DNA of 64,000 nucleotides from Paraburkholderia rhizosphaerae (GCF_004366595.1 NZ_SORE01000019.1:96291-160290); one strand, 5' to 3'. Positions 1 to 9,031 are shown, counted from the stretch's first letter. A program made the numbers and translations. Notes: a model not told the origin generated them from the letters alone.

Positions 1-2015
1 CCGACTTCTTCGATCTCGATAACAATCTGGACGACTGTTACCGCAATCTTGTCGCGAAGCAGATCGCCGCGGTCGAGCGCCAGGATGCCGCGCGCGACAT
101 CGTGCTGCGCAATCTGCCGAGACTGAAGAGCGGCCATCTCGAACCGGCGCGCGTCACGCTGTTCAATCTGTTTATCAATACCGTGGACCTGCATGAACTG
201 TTCGTCGGCGCGCATACCGACTATCCGCTCGTGCGCACGACCTTCGGCGGTTCGGACGTGCTGATCTTCTACCGCGACCTGATTCGCAAGGCCGCGGCGG
301 ACCTCGAGGACATCGGCCTCGCGGTGCTGCAGGATCGCCCGCCGCGCGCGCGGATCAATATCAAAGCGGAACTGCGCGCGATCGAGTACGAGCTCGACCA
401 GATGCGCAAGCAGGGTCTGCCAACGAAGAACGCCGAGGCGTACGCGGCCGTGTCGTCATCGTTCAGACGCCTGTGGAGCGGCACACGCATGATCGACAGG
501 ATGCGTCGCAGTCTCGCCGACCCGACATCGTCGATCGAAACGGAACTGCGGATCGACCAGGCGCTATCGAAATTCGTGTCCAGCCGTCGCGTGCCGTTCC
601 GGCAGATTTTCTCGAATCTGTCGATGGCGTCACCGAGCTTTCGCCACGCGCTGCGCGTGACGATCGGCGTCGCGGTTGGCTTCTGGCTCGGACGGCTGCT
701 GCCGCTCACCAACGCGTACTGGATCGTGATGACGGTGATCATCATCCTGAAGCCCGGCTATTCGCTGACCAAACAGCGTAACGGCCAGCGTATCGTCGGG
801 ACGCTGATCGGCTGCGCGGCGAGCATCGTGCTGATGATGTTCGTCAAGGAGCCGCATATCCTGCTGGTCGTGATGTTCGCGTCGATGGTGATGAGCTACA
901 GCCTGCTGCTGTTCAACTACACCGCGAGCGTCGTATTCACGTCGTCCTACGTGCTGCTGATGTTCCATCTGCTCGCGCCGGGCAGCATGCGGATCATCGG
1001 CGAGCGCGCGATCGACACGGTGGTCGGCTGCGCGATCGCGATTGCCGCAAGCCACCTGTTCCCGTATTGGGAATACCGGCTGATGGGCAAGCTCGTGAAC
1101 GACATGATCGCCGCGACGCGCCAGTATCTGGAAGCGAGCTGGTGGTGGAGCGGCAAGCCGGCCGTCGTGGTCGCGCCCGCGGTGGTCACCGAAGCCGGTG
1201 CGCGCGCGTCGGGCGTCGTCATCGCGACCGAACCCGTCACCGGCACGGCGGGCCGCCCCGCGGACGCGTCCGCGGATACACCCGCAGGGGTTCGCGGCTC
1301 CGCCAGCGCGAGGACCGGCGAACACGTCGACAGCGAACCCGGCATCCACATGGAAACGCGCGCCGTCAACCCGAAGGACGGGATCGATTCGAAGGACGAA
1401 CTGGTCGCGACCCTCGCGGCCGCGACGGCGACCGCGATTCCTGCCGACCAGCCTGCGGCCAGCGCGGCCGGCGGGCGCACAGCGGCGTCGAACGCCGCGA
1501 GCTCCGCGGCAGCAGGCGCGCTCGATCGCGATTTTCGCTACCGTCTCGCACGCAAGAACGTGCATATCGCGTTTGCCAATCTCGGCCAGGCGTTCCAGCG
1601 GATGATGCTCGAGCCGAAGTCGGCGCAGAAGTTCGTTCCCGAATTGAACAATCTGCTGGTGCGCAGCCACGTGCTCGCATCGGAGATCACCGCCGCCGCA
1701 CCGCTGCTGCGCACCGTGGTCCAGGCGGATCGCCATACGCAGCAGCCGCTGCAGCGCGGGTTGAGCGTCGTACGCGAAAACCTCGAGCAAGCCGAAGCGG
1801 GCACGCCGCCGCCCGCCGATCAGGCGGACCTGATGAAGCGACTGACCCGCGAACTCGACTCGATGGTGATTGACGCGGAAAAAGCGCCGGAGAGCGTCGG
1901 TAAAGCCGACGCGGTCAATGAATTGAAGCTGCTCGCGCATCAGTGCAAGCAGATGCTCGCGGCGTCGTGTCTGATTCGCAAGGATGCAAGTGTGATCCGG
2001 CTGCCGGAAAATTAA
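1..2015 (+). CDS. FUSC family transporter, C-terminal part (5' truncated by window)
   Basis: The reading frame is open from position 3, so the gene begins before the window; about 670 residues are visible. It belongs to the fusaric acid resistance (FUSC/YccS-YhfK-like) inner-membrane family, thought to export aromatic acids. Most of the first 200 visible residues are soluble and helical. A hydrophobic block of about six segments follows, starting near FRHALRVTIGVAVGFWLG and containing the family-like stretch TNAYWIVMTVIIILKPGYS (about 670-1090). A cytoplasmic tail ends the protein. The tail carries an Ala/Thr-rich low-complexity insert of roughly 110 residues (about 1160-1520), which is unusual for the family. 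The substrate is unknown. Family call is firm; function is inferred. Confidence 0.85.
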   Translation, partial: DFFDLDNNLDDCYRNLVAKQIAAVERQDAARDIVLRNLPRLKSGHLEPARVTLFNLFINTVDLHELFVGAHTDYPLVRTTFGGSDVLIFYRDLIRKAAADLEDIGLAVLQDRPPRARINIKAELRAIEYELDQMRKQGLPTKNAEAYAAVSSSFRRLWSGTRMIDRMRRSLADPTSSIETELRIDQALSKFVSSRRVPFRQIFSNLSMASPSFRHALRVTIGVAVGFWLGRLLPLTNAYWIVMTVIIILKPGYSLTKQRNGQRIVGTLIGCAASIVLMMFVKEPHILLVVMFASMVMSYSLLLFNYTASVVFTSSYVLLMFHLLAPGSMRIIGERAIDTVVGCAIAIAASHLFPYWEYRLMGKLVNDMIAATRQYLEASWWWSGKPAVVVAPAVVTEAGARASGVVIATEPVTGTAGRPADASADTPAGVRGSASARTGEHVDSEPGIHMETRAVNPKDGIDSKDELVATLAAATATAIPADQPAASAAGGRTAASNAASSAAAGALDRDFRYRLARKNVHIAFANLGQAFQRMMLEPKSAQKFVPELNNLLVRSHVLASEITAAAPLLRTVVQADRHTQQPLQRGLSVVRENLEQAEAGTPPPADQADLMKRLTRELDSMVIDAEKAPESVGKADAVNELKLLAHQCKQMLAASCLIRKDASVIRLPEN

Positions 2016-2031
2016 GCGGGCCGGTGCTGCG

Positions 2032-2256
2032 TCAGTGTGCCGCAGCACCGGAAGCGTTAGCCGCACTCGCCGCATCCGCGGCGGACGCTTGCACGGGGGC
2101 TGACGCGGTGATCGGCGTATCGTCCGGATTCTCGCGATCGAATTCGCGCTTCTCGGTGATCGCGTTATACAGCACGGTCGCGATCACCAGTGACACCACG
2201 ACCACGATCAGCACGGCGACACGGAAGGTCGGGTTCTTCTTGCGCGGTTCGTTCAT
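2032..2256 (-). CDS. small single-span membrane protein, unknown function
   Basis: A 74-residue protein has a short charged N-terminus (MNEPRKKNPTF), one strongly hydrophobic segment (VAVLIVVVVSLVIATVLY) and an Ala/Ser-rich tail. This predicts a type II single-pass membrane protein with a periplasmic C-terminus. It converges on the FUSC gene with only 16 bp between stop codons, so it is not in that operon. The next gene in its own direction is the Lrp regulator, whose stop is 123 bp upstream. I do not recognise a family; codon use matches the neighbours. Confidence 0.6.
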   Translation of the reverse strand: MNEPRKKNPTFRVAVLIVVVVSLVIATVLYNAITEKREFDRENPDDTPITASAPVQASAADAASAANASGAAAH

Positions 2257-2379
2257 CTGAAAGCTCTGCCTGCGGTTAATTCGACAAAGCGGGCATTCTA
2301 CGCTGCCCTGCCTTGCGGAGGGCTTGCAGTCCCGCGTTGCGATTCGAACCTGGCGGCGCTCCGACGATGTCCACGAACT

Positions 2380-2856
2380 TCAGTGACCGCCCGTCACCGC
2401 CACCGAGCGCACCGGCAGCGCGGTCGAATATTTGATCTGCTCCATCGCGAAGCTGGAGCTGACATCGTAAAGCGGCACCGAACGGATCAGTTGCTTGTAC
2501 ACACGGTCGTAGTCGTCGATATCGGACACCACCACACGCAGCAGATAGTCGGTCTCGCCGCTCATCCGGTACACCTCGACCACCTCCGGAATATCGCGCA
2601 CCGCGCGCGTAAACGCCTCGGCCCACGCTTCGGTGTGCTGGTTCGTGCGCACCGCGACGAACACCGTCGTGCCGACGCCCAACTTGCGCGGATCGCACAA
2701 CGCCACCTGCGCGCGGATCACGCCAGCCTCCTTGAGCCGCTGCACGCGCTTCCAGCATGGCGTCTGTGACAGGTTCACCCGCTGCGCCAACTCGGCAACC
2801 GGCATTGTCGCGTCCTGCTGGAGCAACTCAAGCAGCTTCCTATCGATGATATCCAT
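2380..2856 (-). CDS. Lrp/AsnC family regulator, DecR (YbaO)-like
   Basis: This 158-residue protein has the standard Lrp/AsnC layout. An N-terminal HTH (MDIIDRKLLELLQQDATM, then AELAQRVNLSQTPCWKRVQRL) occupies about residues 1-60. A RAM/ligand-binding alpha-beta domain (VEVYRMSGETDYLLRVVV) fills most of the rest. It resembles E. coli DecR, a cysteine-responsive activator of cysteine detoxification. It is transcribed away from a cysteine dioxygenase gene, which supports cysteine or a related thiol as ligand; that link is inference. A perfect inverted repeat 28 bp upstream of its start is a likely operator and suggests autoregulation. Confidence 0.85.
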   Translation of the reverse strand: MDIIDRKLLELLQQDATMPVAELAQRVNLSQTPCWKRVQRLKEAGVIRAQVALCDPRKLGVGTTVFVAVRTNQHTEAWAEAFTRAVRDIPEVVEVYRMSGETDYLLRVVVSDIDDYDRVYKQLIRSVPLYDVSSSFAMEQIKYSTALPVRSVAVTGGH

Positions 2857-2884
2857 GGATGATGTCCATTTAGTTTTTGCTTAC

Positions 2885-2905
2885 GGATAGAAAAATTTTC
2901 TATCC
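2885..2905. promoter_or_regulatory. palindromic operator candidate between lrp-like gene and cysteine dioxygenase
   Basis: The arms GGATAGAAAA and TTTTCTATCC form a perfect 10-bp inverted repeat around one central A. It lies in the 152-bp divergent intergenic region, 28 bp from the regulator start. Lrp/AsnC proteins bind AT-rich dyads of this kind. A TATAAA box at 2956-2961 may be the -10 element for the dioxygenase. Confidence 0.6.
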
Positions 2906-3008
2906 TGGCGCGTTCCAGAGAAATTATATGAAAACTCTTTCTCCGCGCAAACCGGTATAAATGTGACTGCCCGACCACGCAAAATCATCAAGAACACCGG
3001 AGCCCCCG

Positions 3009-3710
3009 ATGCGCGATTCCATTCACCCGCTCAACGCCGATCGTCACGGCAAACACACGTCGCGCTGTACCGCCGCGTCAAACCGCATGACGCTTTCCGT
3101 GCAGCCGGCGCCATGCGCAGCCCATGCGATTGAGCGTCTGCGCGCGGCGCTTGATGCCGCGTTCGATGCCGCGTTCGATGCGTGTCGGCAGTTGCCCGAT
3201 CCATCGCATGACGCGCGCTTTGCCCGCGCGGTGCGCACCGCACTCGTCGAAGCGGCTGCCGATCCGCACCTGCTCGCGCCCGCGCATCGCGTAGCCGCCG
3301 CGGAAAAATACCAACGCCACCTGCTCGCCGCCGATCCGCTTGGCCGCTATGCGATCGCATCGCTGGTCTGGTTGCCGGGCCAGATGAGCCCCGTACACGC
3401 GCATCACACGTGGTGCGGGTATGTGGTGCTCGACGGCACGCTGAGCGAAGCGATCTATGAGTGGAACGAGACGGAAGACTACGCGGTACCGCTTCGCACG
3501 CGGGGGCGCGACAGTGGCGCGGTGTCGTACACGCGTGCAGGTCGCGGCTGCATTCACAGGCTGGGTAACGCGAGCGAAGCGACCGCCATCTCGCTGCATG
3601 TGTACGGCGTTCCCGACACGCAGTTCGCAACCCATGTGAACGACGTGGTGCGCTGCGCAGATCACGCGGAAAGCACACCGCGGGACGCAATCGCCGCGGT
3701 GCCTGCCTGA
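3009..3710 (+). CDS. cysteine dioxygenase family protein (thiol dioxygenase)
   Basis: This 233-residue cupin-fold protein belongs to the cysteine dioxygenase type I family, which oxidises cysteine (or, in some bacteria, 3-mercaptopropionate) to the sulfinate using non-haem Fe(II). Visible iron ligands are the HxH at residues 130/132 (SPVHAHHTW) and His183 (CIHRLGN). Ser195-His197-Tyr199 (SLHVYG) matches the conserved Ser-His-Tyr triad. Cysteine versus 3-mercaptopropionate cannot be settled here. The first 26 residues may not be translated, since Met27 (3087) is an alternative start. Residues 49-58 (DAAFDAAFDA) come from a short in-frame tandem repeat. The divergent DecR-like gene suggests induction by a thiol. 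Confidence 0.82.
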   Translation: MRDSIHPLNADRHGKHTSRCTAASNRMTLSVQPAPCAAHAIERLRAALDAAFDAAFDACRQLPDPSHDARFARAVRTALVEAAADPHLLAPAHRVAAAEKYQRHLLAADPLGRYAIASLVWLPGQMSPVHAHHTWCGYVVLDGTLSEAIYEWNETEDYAVPLRTRGRDSGAVSYTRAGRGCIHRLGNASEATAISLHVYGVPDTQFATHVNDVVRCADHAESTPRDAIAAVPA

Positions 3711-3782
3711 ACCGTATCCGCGCGTTGCTCACCAGGCACGGCACCGCGTTGTGCGTGTCGATCGACTGATCGACCGATCGAC

Positions 3783-3804
3783 GATGGTTGTTCTTGCAAC
3801 CATC
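3783..3804. terminator. hairpin between convergent genes, likely bidirectional terminator
   Basis: GATGGTTG and CAACCATC form a perfect 8-bp stem around a 6-nt loop (TTCTTG). It lies 73 bp after the dioxygenase stop and 17 bp before the stop of the convergent mechanosensitive channel gene. There is no long T-run on either side, so efficiency is uncertain. Confidence 0.5.
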
Positions 3805-3820
3805 ATTCGAGTGAACTTCG

Positions 3821-6397
3821 TCAGCTCTTCCCTGCTTCACCTGCCGTCGGAATCTGTGGCGGCACCGATGCGGTCTGGCCGGTGGACGGCGGCGCCGGGC
3901 GCGGTTCGTGTGAAACATCGCGTGCGGGCGGCGTCGCCAATCCGACACCGGCCGTGCCGCTGCCCGCGACAGTCAACTCCGGCGTCGCCCCACTCTTTGG
4001 CCGCAAAACGCTCATTCCCGCGTCTGCATGCGCGGTACTTGCCGGATTCATTTCATTGACGGCGGCCTCTTGCGCCGACTGCGCGGCCGCGGAATCGTCG
4101 GCAAACGGCTCGCCCTGATCGTCCGGCGCGCCCGTGAAAATGCGCATCTGCGGAACCGGAATCTCGATGCCCGCTTCGTCCATCTTGCGCTTCAGGCGGA
4201 GATTGAATGCGCGCGCGACGCTCCATTGCTGAAGCGGTCGCGTCTTGATCTGCCCTTTCACAACCATCCAGTTCGGATCGAACCGGTCCAGTCCCCACAC
4301 TTCGACGGGCCCAAGCATCTCGCGCCGGTAGCGGAAATCGGCCATCAGGTCCGCGCCGACCGCACGAATCAGTTGCGTGACCTGATCGACATCGGCCGAG
4401 AACGGCACCCGCACTTCGAACACTGCGTACGCAAAGTCGCGCGACAGGTTCTTCACGATCTTGATCTGCGAGAACGGAATCGCATGGATCGCGCCCTGTC
4501 CGTCGCGCAGCCGCACGGTGCGAATCGACAGATATTCGACCGTGCCCGCATGCCCGCCGTCGACGTCGATCCAGTCGCCGACCGAGATCGTATCTTCGAG
4601 AATGATAAAAAGCCCGGTAATCAGATCGGCCACCAGCGATTGCGCGCCGAAGCCGATCGCCAGACCGATCACGCCCGCCCCCGCCAGCAGCGGCGTCACA
4701 TTGATGCCCAGATTGGCTGCGGTCACGATACCCGCGATGGTCAGAATCAGCACGAACAGCACATTGCGCAACAGCGGCAGCATCGTGCGCGCGCGCATGC
4801 TCGGATTGCGCGCCTTGTTGCGCGGATTGGCCGGATTGAGCGCCTCGAGAATCGCGGTGTCGATCAGAATCCAGACGAGCCACGACAGGAACAGCGTCCC
4901 GACGATCGCCGACATCGCATGCGCGATGCCGCGCGCGGTCACGCTTTCCTCGATGATCTGCGCGAGCGACACGTCCCACAGCCGCGACGCGAGTTCGAAA
5001 TACGCGAGCCAGATAAACAGCATCAGCAGCGTGCCGGCGAAACGCGTGAGCCGCGTCACATACGGCGAACGGCGCCGCCGCCGCGCGCTTTGCGGTCGCG
5101 TGATGCGTATCACGATGGCCGACAGGAAGAAGGCCAGCACCAGCAGCAATGCAGTGACCACCGAGATTTGCAGTACGTTTTCGCCGCTACCCATGCCGCC
5201 GATCGTCGCGACCACCGACGCGATCGCGAGCACCAGCATCGGCAGATGCCATAACGAGCCGAGCACGTCGAACGCGTCGGTCGCGACCTTGTGGCCATGC
5301 CGCTGTTCGTACGAACGGTTACGGATCAGATGCGCGACCGGCCGGCGAAACGCAATCGCAAAGTACGCGGTCAGCGCGGCGGCGGTCATGTTCGACACCG
5401 TCGACACGAGCGCGGCGAGATTCGTACCGAGCTGATGGGCCACGTCGTAGTTCGTCGCCGCGTCGCCGAGCGCGCTGCAAATGCCGATCGCGAATAGCAG
5501 CCGGCGCGCATGTTCGATCAGCAGATGCACGGCCGCACGCCGATGGCCGGAGCCGAACAGCGAGAACATGATCAGGCAGATCGCGGAGAACACCGCACCG
5601 GCGACGATTGCGTATGCAATCACCATTGCAACCGTGCGGCCCAGCGCGTCAGGCATCGAGCGCGCGAACATCAACGCGGCGAGAAACGCGACGATCCACG
5701 GTCCGACGCGGCGCAGCGCGAAAATCAGCAATTCGCGTGTGGTCGGATTCGCGTTCAGTCTGACGACGATCCCGTAGCGCGCGTGCACCTTGCGCTGCAC
5801 ATAAATCAGCGCGGCCGCGCACGCGCCCCAACCCGCGAGCATCGCGAACATATCGAGCAGGATGCGGCCGAACTTCTCGCGGCCCTGGCTCGACACGATC
5901 GTATACAACTCATTGCCTGCCGCATTCAGACGTCCGGACCAATAGCTGACCGGCGTGCGTCCATGATTCACATCCGCCTCGACCGACGCGATACCCGAAG
6001 CGATCGCGCCTAGCAGACCTGGGCTCGGTTGCGCGGGTGCGACCGGTCCGATGGTTTGCGTGGCTTCGCGCAGCTTCTTCAGTTGTGTGACGAGCGCGGT
6101 GCGCTGGCGGTCGTTATCGAGTGTGGAGATGACGCTGTCGAGCGACCGGTTGAGTTCGGCCTGACTCGCAGGCGACGGCGCGGACGCGGCTTGCGCAGCC
6201 GATGCGGATGACGCAGGCGACGCAGTTGCACTGTTGATCAGGCTTTGCAGCGCAGGCAGCACAGGACCGCCCGCGGCGTATGCGATGCGTGGCGCCGGCA
6301 GCAAACAGCAGGCGAGCGCGAACCCGGCGCACAGCGCGCCACGCGCGCGGTATGCGCAGCGGCCGTCGCGCCCCGCTGAGTGCACGCAAACCCCCAT
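3821..6397 (-). CDS. large MscS-family mechanosensitive channel (YbiO/MscM-like)
   Basis: This is a mechanosensitive ion channel that would release solutes during hypo-osmotic shock. I start it at 6397 (858 residues), which gives a signal peptide (GFALACCLLPAPRIAYA). The frame stays open to 6628, but the extra 77 residues are low-complexity Arg/Val sequence. A periplasmic Ala/Ser-rich segment follows. Then come about ten membrane helices and the MscS core, including the pore helix region GAGVIGLAIGFGAQSLVADL and the beta domain with EDTISVGDWIDVDGG. The end is a disordered Pro/Ala-rich cytoplasmic tail of about 100 residues. The size fits YbiO-type channels rather than the small MscS. No ribosome binding site clearly decides the start. 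Confidence 0.85.
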   Translation of the reverse strand: MGVCVHSAGRDGRCAYRARGALCAGFALACCLLPAPRIAYAAGGPVLPALQSLINSATASPASSASAAQAASAPSPASQAELNRSLDSVISTLDNDRQRTALVTQLKKLREATQTIGPVAPAQPSPGLLGAIASGIASVEADVNHGRTPVSYWSGRLNAAGNELYTIVSSQGREKFGRILLDMFAMLAGWGACAAALIYVQRKVHARYGIVVRLNANPTTRELLIFALRRVGPWIVAFLAALMFARSMPDALGRTVAMVIAYAIVAGAVFSAICLIMFSLFGSGHRRAAVHLLIEHARRLLFAIGICSALGDAATNYDVAHQLGTNLAALVSTVSNMTAAALTAYFAIAFRRPVAHLIRNRSYEQRHGHKVATDAFDVLGSLWHLPMLVLAIASVVATIGGMGSGENVLQISVVTALLLVLAFFLSAIVIRITRPQSARRRRRSPYVTRLTRFAGTLLMLFIWLAYFELASRLWDVSLAQIIEESVTARGIAHAMSAIVGTLFLSWLVWILIDTAILEALNPANPRNKARNPSMRARTMLPLLRNVLFVLILTIAGIVTAANLGINVTPLLAGAGVIGLAIGFGAQSLVADLITGLFIILEDTISVGDWIDVDGGHAGTVEYLSIRTVRLRDGQGAIHAIPFSQIKIVKNLSRDFAYAVFEVRVPFSADVDQVTQLIRAVGADLMADFRYRREMLGPVEVWGLDRFDPNWMVVKGQIKTRPLQQWSVARAFNLRLKRKMDEAGIEIPVPQMRIFTGAPDDQGEPFADDSAAAQSAQEAAVNEMNPASTAHADAGMSVLRPKSGATPELTVAGSGTAGVGLATPPARDVSHEPRPAPPSTGQTASVPPQIPTAGEAGKS

Positions 6398-6820
6398 GCG
6401 AACCCACACGCGAAACCGCGCGAAAGACCGCACGCTAACAGGTGCAACCTCACGTACAACGGCGCGCATAACCACGCGCACAACCGCGCGCACAGCAACA
6501 CTCGCTGCGAGCCACGCAAGCGAGAAGCACAACGAAAAGATCGCAAACGCCGACATGGCGAAGCGCGCCAAACGCTCACCGGCGTTCGACGCGGCTCGAC
6601 ATTCGCGCCGCGGCGGACATGACTTCATGACGGGTCGGTGACTAAACGGCAGACGGCCAAGTTTAGCCGCAGTTGCGCCCGCAAGGCCGCATCAAATGCG
6701 GGGATTGCGTAACGGAATGTTAGATCGCTTGCGCAGATGCGCAACCCGCGTTCCGCAGCGCAGCATACGCAGACGAATACCCGTCAGCCGACACGCGCGA
6801 CGGACGACGCGACCGCGCGG

Positions 6821-7297
6821 CTACTTGTCCATCTGCTTTTGCGCGTCGCTCGTATCGCCAGACGCGGCCGCGGAATTCGCCGCGGCATCGCTTGACCACT
6901 GCTGCAGCCGGCGCCCTGCTGCGTCGAGCCCCGCGCCCGCGGTGCCAGCGGCCTTGCCGAGCGCGGCTTGGGTCGCGCTCGCCGCACCGTGCAGATTGGC
7001 TTGCGCGGTCGCTGCGAGATGGCTCGGATCGATATTCACGGTCGCGGCCGGATTAGACGCATCGGAGGCCGCTGTCGCGAAGTTCTGCTCAACGGTCGAG
7101 CGCGCAACGTCGGTCTGTTGCCCGACATAGCTCGACGCCTGATCGAGCTTTTGCCCAGCCTGCTGCGTCATATCGTTGAGTCTGCCGGTGGGCTGTCCCG
7201 CCGTCGCCTCATTTTTCCCGCATGCGGCAAGACCGCCGAGCAATGCAATTGTGAACACGGTACAGCGAACCAGCAGCGGACGGTAGAACGGAATCAT
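6821..7297 (-). CDS. putative lipoprotein, unknown function
   Basis: A 158-residue protein begins with a lipoprotein signal peptide and a lipobox ending LAAC (Cys26). The mature part is Ala/Gln-rich and probably helical, with phrases such as MTQQAGQKLDQASSYVGQQ, so a coiled or extended helix in the cell envelope is likely. The start is fixed by context: its ATG overlaps the TGA of the upstream GNAT gene (ATGA at 7294-7297), so the two are translationally coupled. The frame runs on to 7498, but that extension lies inside the GNAT gene. The mature region does not point to a known function. Confidence 0.72.
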   Translation of the reverse strand: MIPFYRPLLVRCTVFTIALLGGLAACGKNEATAGQPTGRLNDMTQQAGQKLDQASSYVGQQTDVARSTVEQNFATAASDASNPAATVNIDPSHLAATAQANLHGAASATQAALGKAAGTAGAGLDAAGRRLQQWSSDAAANSAAASGDTSDAQKQMDK

Positions 7298-7791
7298 TGA
7301 GGAATGTGCGCCGCGACAAGCGGCTTTTGCATGCGAAAGCGTTTCAATGATACGCCGTTGCGTTCGAGGTCCTCTTCCGCGAGCACATGAAACCCGGCCC
7401 GCTCGAAGCTGCGCTTCGCGCTCGCGCTCGCATGCGCGGTCAGCATCGGTGTGCCCGCCGCGCGCGCCACCGCCTCGAAGCGCGCAAGCAGCGTCCATGC
7501 GATGCCCTGCCCCGCGAACGCAGGCGCCGTATACAGCATCGATACATGATCGGCCGGATGCAATTGCCCGAATGCGGCAATTGTGTCATTCGCCACCGCG
7601 ACGAGCGTCAGGCCCTGCGCAAGACGCGAAGCGAACGCGTCGAGATCGTCAGCCGACGCCGCCCACACCGTGCGGCCGGCGTCATCGTAATGCGACGCGG
7701 CGAGTTGCATCACCGCGTCACGAAACAGTACCGCGAGCGCAGGCGGATCGCCGGCCCGAAGGGTTCGCCATTCAATATGATCGATTGCCAT
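7294..7791 (-). CDS. GNAT family N-acetyltransferase
   Basis: This 165-residue protein fits the GNAT fold. The acetyl-CoA binding motif is seen as LYTAPAFAGQGIAWTLLARFE (about residues 85-105). The C-terminal part ends in the typical SFERAGFHVLAEEDLERNGV. The ATG at 7791 is preceded by GGTGAAG, which decides the start; the frame runs on to 7965 without support. It shares an ATGA overlap with the downstream lipoprotein gene. The substrate is unknown. It is divergent from the DJ-1/PfpI gene, with 98 bp between start codons. Confidence 0.82.
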   Translation of the reverse strand: MAIDHIEWRTLRAGDPPALAVLFRDAVMQLAASHYDDAGRTVWAASADDLDAFASRLAQGLTLVAVANDTIAAFGQLHPADHVSMLYTAPAFAGQGIAWTLLARFEAVARAAGTPMLTAHASASAKRSFERAGFHVLAEEDLERNGVSLKRFRMQKPLVAAHIPQ

Positions 7792-7889
7792 TGCTTCACC
7801 ATTCTTCGTGTTGCTGTCGTGCTTCTGTCGTGATCGAAGGAGTAGACTCGTCGGCGACCCACGTGTTCCATCCTCAACGGAGGCATTCG

Positions 7890-8471
7890 ATGGCGGCAAA
7901 AAAGATTCTCTTTTTAACCGGTGATTTCGCCGAAGATTATGAAACGATGGTGCCCTTTCAGGCACTGCAGGCCGTCGGTCATCGCGTCGATGCGGTGTGC
8001 CCGGGCAAGCGCGCGGGTGAACGGATCAAGACCGCGATCCACGACTTTGAAGGCGACCAGACCTACAGCGAAAAACCCGGCCATCAGTTCACACTGAACG
8101 CGACGTTCGACGAAATCGAGCTCGCGCACTATGACGCGCTGGCCATTGCTGGCGGCCGTGCGCCGGAGTACCTGCGGCTCAATCAGAAAGTGCTCGACGT
8201 GGTGCGCCATTTCGCATCGGGCAGTAAGCCCATCGCCGCAATCTGCCATGCCGCGCAGTTGCTCGCGGCCGCCGACGTAATACGCGGCAAACGCATTTCC
8301 GCGTATCCCGCGTGCGCGCCCGAGGTCAGGCTCGCGGGCGGCGAGTACGCGGACATTGCGATCGATGCCGCGCACACCGATGCGAATTTCGTCACTGCGC
8401 CTGCATGGCCCGCGCATCCGGAATGGCTGCGGCAGTTCCTTGCGGTGCTCGGCACGCATATCGAACTCTAA
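7890..8471 (+). CDS. DJ-1/PfpI family protein
   Basis: This 193-residue protein has the class I amidotransferase-like DJ-1/PfpI fold. The nucleophile elbow is AAICHAAQLL with Cys119, and Glu15 (GDFAEDYE) fits the residue that normally contacts that cysteine. Members act as glyoxalases/deglycases, chaperones or proteases; which applies here cannot be told from sequence. The ATG at 7890 is preceded by an ideal GGAGG six bases upstream. The frame is open further upstream, but that part is non-homologous. The C-terminus (PAWPAHPEWLRQFLAVLGT) is typical of the longer PfpI members. Confidence 0.85.
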   Translation: MAAKKILFLTGDFAEDYETMVPFQALQAVGHRVDAVCPGKRAGERIKTAIHDFEGDQTYSEKPGHQFTLNATFDEIELAHYDALAIAGGRAPEYLRLNQKVLDVVRHFASGSKPIAAICHAAQLLAAADVIRGKRISAYPACAPEVRLAGGEYADIAIDAAHTDANFVTAPAWPAHPEWLRQFLAVLGTHIEL

Positions 8472-8564
8472 ACGACTCACGCGCATTGTGCCGCTGGCAC
8501 GGCGATTCCGCGCGCGAGCGGCACAAACTCGAGCGTTTGAGACAAATCCGATGGTTTGAAGATC

Positions 8565-8604
8565 AGGGCCTCTCTAAAGTCGACCGCTGACTTTTTGAGG
8601 CCCT
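8565..8604 (+). promoter_or_regulatory. hairpin enclosing the ribosome binding site of the next gene
   Basis: The outer stem AGGGCCTC (8565-8572) pairs with GAGGCCCT (8597-8604). An inner stem AAAGTC (8576-8581) pairs with GACTTT (8589-8594). The only Shine-Dalgarno-like sequence for the ATG at 8609 is GAGG at 8597-8600, so it is buried in the 3' arm. This could be a translational switch or thermometer. Alternatively it is a weak terminator for the gene ending at 8471. Confidence 0.5.
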
Positions 8605-8608
8605 TTCG

Positions 8609-8935
8609 ATGGACCTGATCAACTGGATCATCATGCTCGCCATCGCCTGGATTGCGGTGGCGTTTTTTTGCTGGCGCGAGCGCGCGGACTGGTCGATTGA
8701 AAATCGTGTGCGACGGCGCGCGGGGTCGCGCCTGATTGCGCAAGCGGTATTCGCGATATGGAGCGCCGCGCTGATCGTGGTGCGCGGGTTCGCGTTCACC
8801 AGCGTACAACGCATGCCGGAGACGACACCGCACGCGCTACTGATCGTTGCCGCGTTGCTTGCGGTGTGCGGCGGCTACTGGCTGATTCGCGGCGTGAAGC
8901 TTCTTAAGGCACGCAGGCTCTTCACTGCATGGTGA
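8609..8935 (+). CDS. small membrane protein, three predicted helices, unknown function
   Basis: A 108-residue protein has three hydrophobic segments: IIMLAIAWIAVAFFCW, LIAQAVFAIWSAALIVV and LLIVAALLAVCGGYWLI. A basic loop lies between the first two, and the C-terminus is basic (KLLKARRLFTAW). The start ATG sits eight bases after GAGG, inside a hairpin arm. I recognise no family. It lies 137 bp after the DJ-1/PfpI gene in the same direction and converges on the histidine kinase gene with 96 bp between stops. Confidence 0.62.
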   Translation: MDLINWIIMLAIAWIAVAFFCWRERADWSIENRVRRRAGSRLIAQAVFAIWSAALIVVRGFAFTSVQRMPETTPHALLIVAALLAVCGGYWLIRGVKLLKARRLFTAW

Positions 8936-9031
8936 ACAGGCGGAATAGACGCGGAACGAAGGCAGTACAACACGCTGAGGGTCGCGCAGCCGACAACAGC
9001 GAACGCGAATCGACCACATATCGACCGCGTA

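Noticed and set aside
630..2075. 481-codon open frame on the minus strand opposite the FUSC gene
   Set aside because: Arg/His-rich, no family similarity; a shadow of the conserved plus-strand gene caused by high GC.
4028..5254. 408-codon plus-strand frame opposite the MscS gene
   Set aside because: Arg/His/Gln-rich composition typical of antisense shadow; the minus-strand frame has clear MscS motifs.
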